Source: Ventricola sp017626895 (GTDB lineage Bacteria > Bacillota > Clostridia > Christensenellales > Aristaeellaceae). From it: DNA of 5,695 nucleotides. How positions within the stretch are numbered: position 1 is the stretch's first letter; the number at the start of each line of letters is the position of its first letter. The stretch lies in NCBI GenBank assembly GCA_017626895.1, contig JAGAHV010000209.1, positions 1-5,695 of the forward strand. Reading direction: 5' to 3'. Shown piece by piece: positions 5,317 to 5,695 of this stretch. A model generated the notes under the pieces. It was given only the letters and a program-made list of their open reading frames with translations. It was not told where the DNA came from and did not search any database. The translations under genes were made by a program, and so were the position numbers.

Positions 5317-5475
5317 TCATTCTTTTTTCACACTCTGCCAGGCATATTGTACGATCCTGCACCTATGCTTCTTCTTTTCCGCCCCGGCATCTTTATCATA
5401 AGTAATGCCTGCCAGCAGGATAGGGCGGCCATAATTTTCCAGTCCATAGGTGTTCTGCATAATTTTTTCATATTT
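5317..5475 (-). pseudogene. Decayed C-terminal fragment, probably of the same AAA-ATPase-like/PD-(D/E)XK nuclease family
   Basis: The - strand frame between an in-frame TAA (5476-5478) and a TGA (5317-5319) encodes 52 residues. It reads Y-G-L-E-N-Y-G-R-P, then ILLAGITYDKD, a short A-G-A-E insert, then KKKHRCRIVQYAW. This matches my recollection of the C-terminal tail of AAA-ATPase-like proteins ending in a PD-(D/E)XK nuclease domain, and it shares the G-I-x-Y-D-K-x-A and K-x-H-x-C-x-I spacing of the fragment at 1492-1629. The only internal ATG (5460) has no ribosome binding site, and nothing upstream on this strand continues the similarity. A terminator follows at once, so the 3' end of the gene is preserved while the body is gone or unrecognisable. 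A functional 47-residue protein from 5460 is possible but unlikely. Confidence 0.45.
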
Positions 5476-5478
5476 TTA

Positions 5479-5695
5479 TGCAGCTATCATTCTGTTATCT
5501 GCATATTTGTCTGCGTATCCCCATGCAGAAAAGACAGCGGTACATCTGGAAACGGTCGAAATCAGCGTGGAAGATCGCATACTTTGTTCCGTCATTGCCT
5601 TTTGGGGTTCAGATGTTCATGACAAGATCGATAGTAAGCAGGTCGAAACCTGAAATAAAGATCCCGACCTCCATGCACCGCAAAAAAAGTGGAGT
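5479..5695. other. Right-hand end: no convincing gene
   Basis: On the - strand this would be the body of the eroded gene, but all three frames are broken and I recognise no nuclease core. On the + strand a GTG-initiated frame (5450-5653, 67 residues) has a hydrophobic start resembling a signal peptide (FSYFYAAIILLSAYLSAY) followed by a charged tail. It lacks a clear ribosome binding site and starts inside the relic. An ATG frame from 5478 stays open to the window end but is basic and featureless. I treat both as unproven. Confidence 0.4.

Noticed and set aside
5450..5653. 67-codon + strand frame with a signal-peptide-like start
   Set aside because: It begins with GTG without a clear ribosome binding site, overlaps the - strand relic, and shows no recognisable domain, so I do not call it a gene.

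Overview
The window looks like chromosomal DNA from a gut-type Bacillota (Clostridia or Erysipelotrichia relative). The evidence is the strong AGGAGG-type ribosome binding sites, an Rpn/PD-(D/E)XK 'transposase' gene of the kind abundant in such genomes, a MetA/MetY methionine route, and an apparent TTG start. This lineage call is inferred from family resemblance and signal style, not from a marker gene.

Layout, left to right. Positions 1-505 hold no convincing gene, only a few small inverted repeats. An Rpn-family nuclease/transposase-like gene on the + strand (577-1431) has its own sigma70-type promoter (506-535). It contains an internal Shine-Dalgarno plus in-frame ATG, and an exact 3 x 12-bp tandem repeat. 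After it come a decayed + strand coding fragment (about 1492-1629) and a terminator-like hairpin (1654-1685). The methionine operon follows: promoter 1698-1725, a leader of about 150 nt with a 22-bp hairpin, metY (1880-3169) and metA (3169-4107), overlapping by one base. A bidirectional terminator (4126-4160) separates metA from a convergent membrane-anchored GGDEF diguanylate cyclase gene on the - strand (4170-5084). That gene has a near-consensus promoter at 5157-5184 and probably a TTG start. To its right are another terminator (5274-5311) and a decayed - strand coding fragment (5317-5475).

How the parts work together. MetA acylates homoserine, and Glu111 predicts acetyl-CoA as donor. MetY then swaps the acetate for sulfide to give homocysteine, so the two genes form a direct-sulfhydrylation unit feeding methionine and SAM. 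The GGDEF protein is independent signalling (c-di-GMP synthesis) and shares only the terminator with metA.

The most interesting observations are these. (1) The Rpn gene could encode a separate 72-residue C-terminal protein from an internal start, which resembles the intragenic antitoxins reported for E. coli Rpn nucleases. (2) Two diverged fragments on opposite strands, on either side of the met/GGDEF block, carry the same L-x-G-I-x-Y-D-K ... K-x-H-x-C-x-I signature and look like relics of one accessory ATPase/nuclease family. (3) A long hairpin sits just upstream of the metY ribosome binding site without the signature of a known methionine riboswitch.
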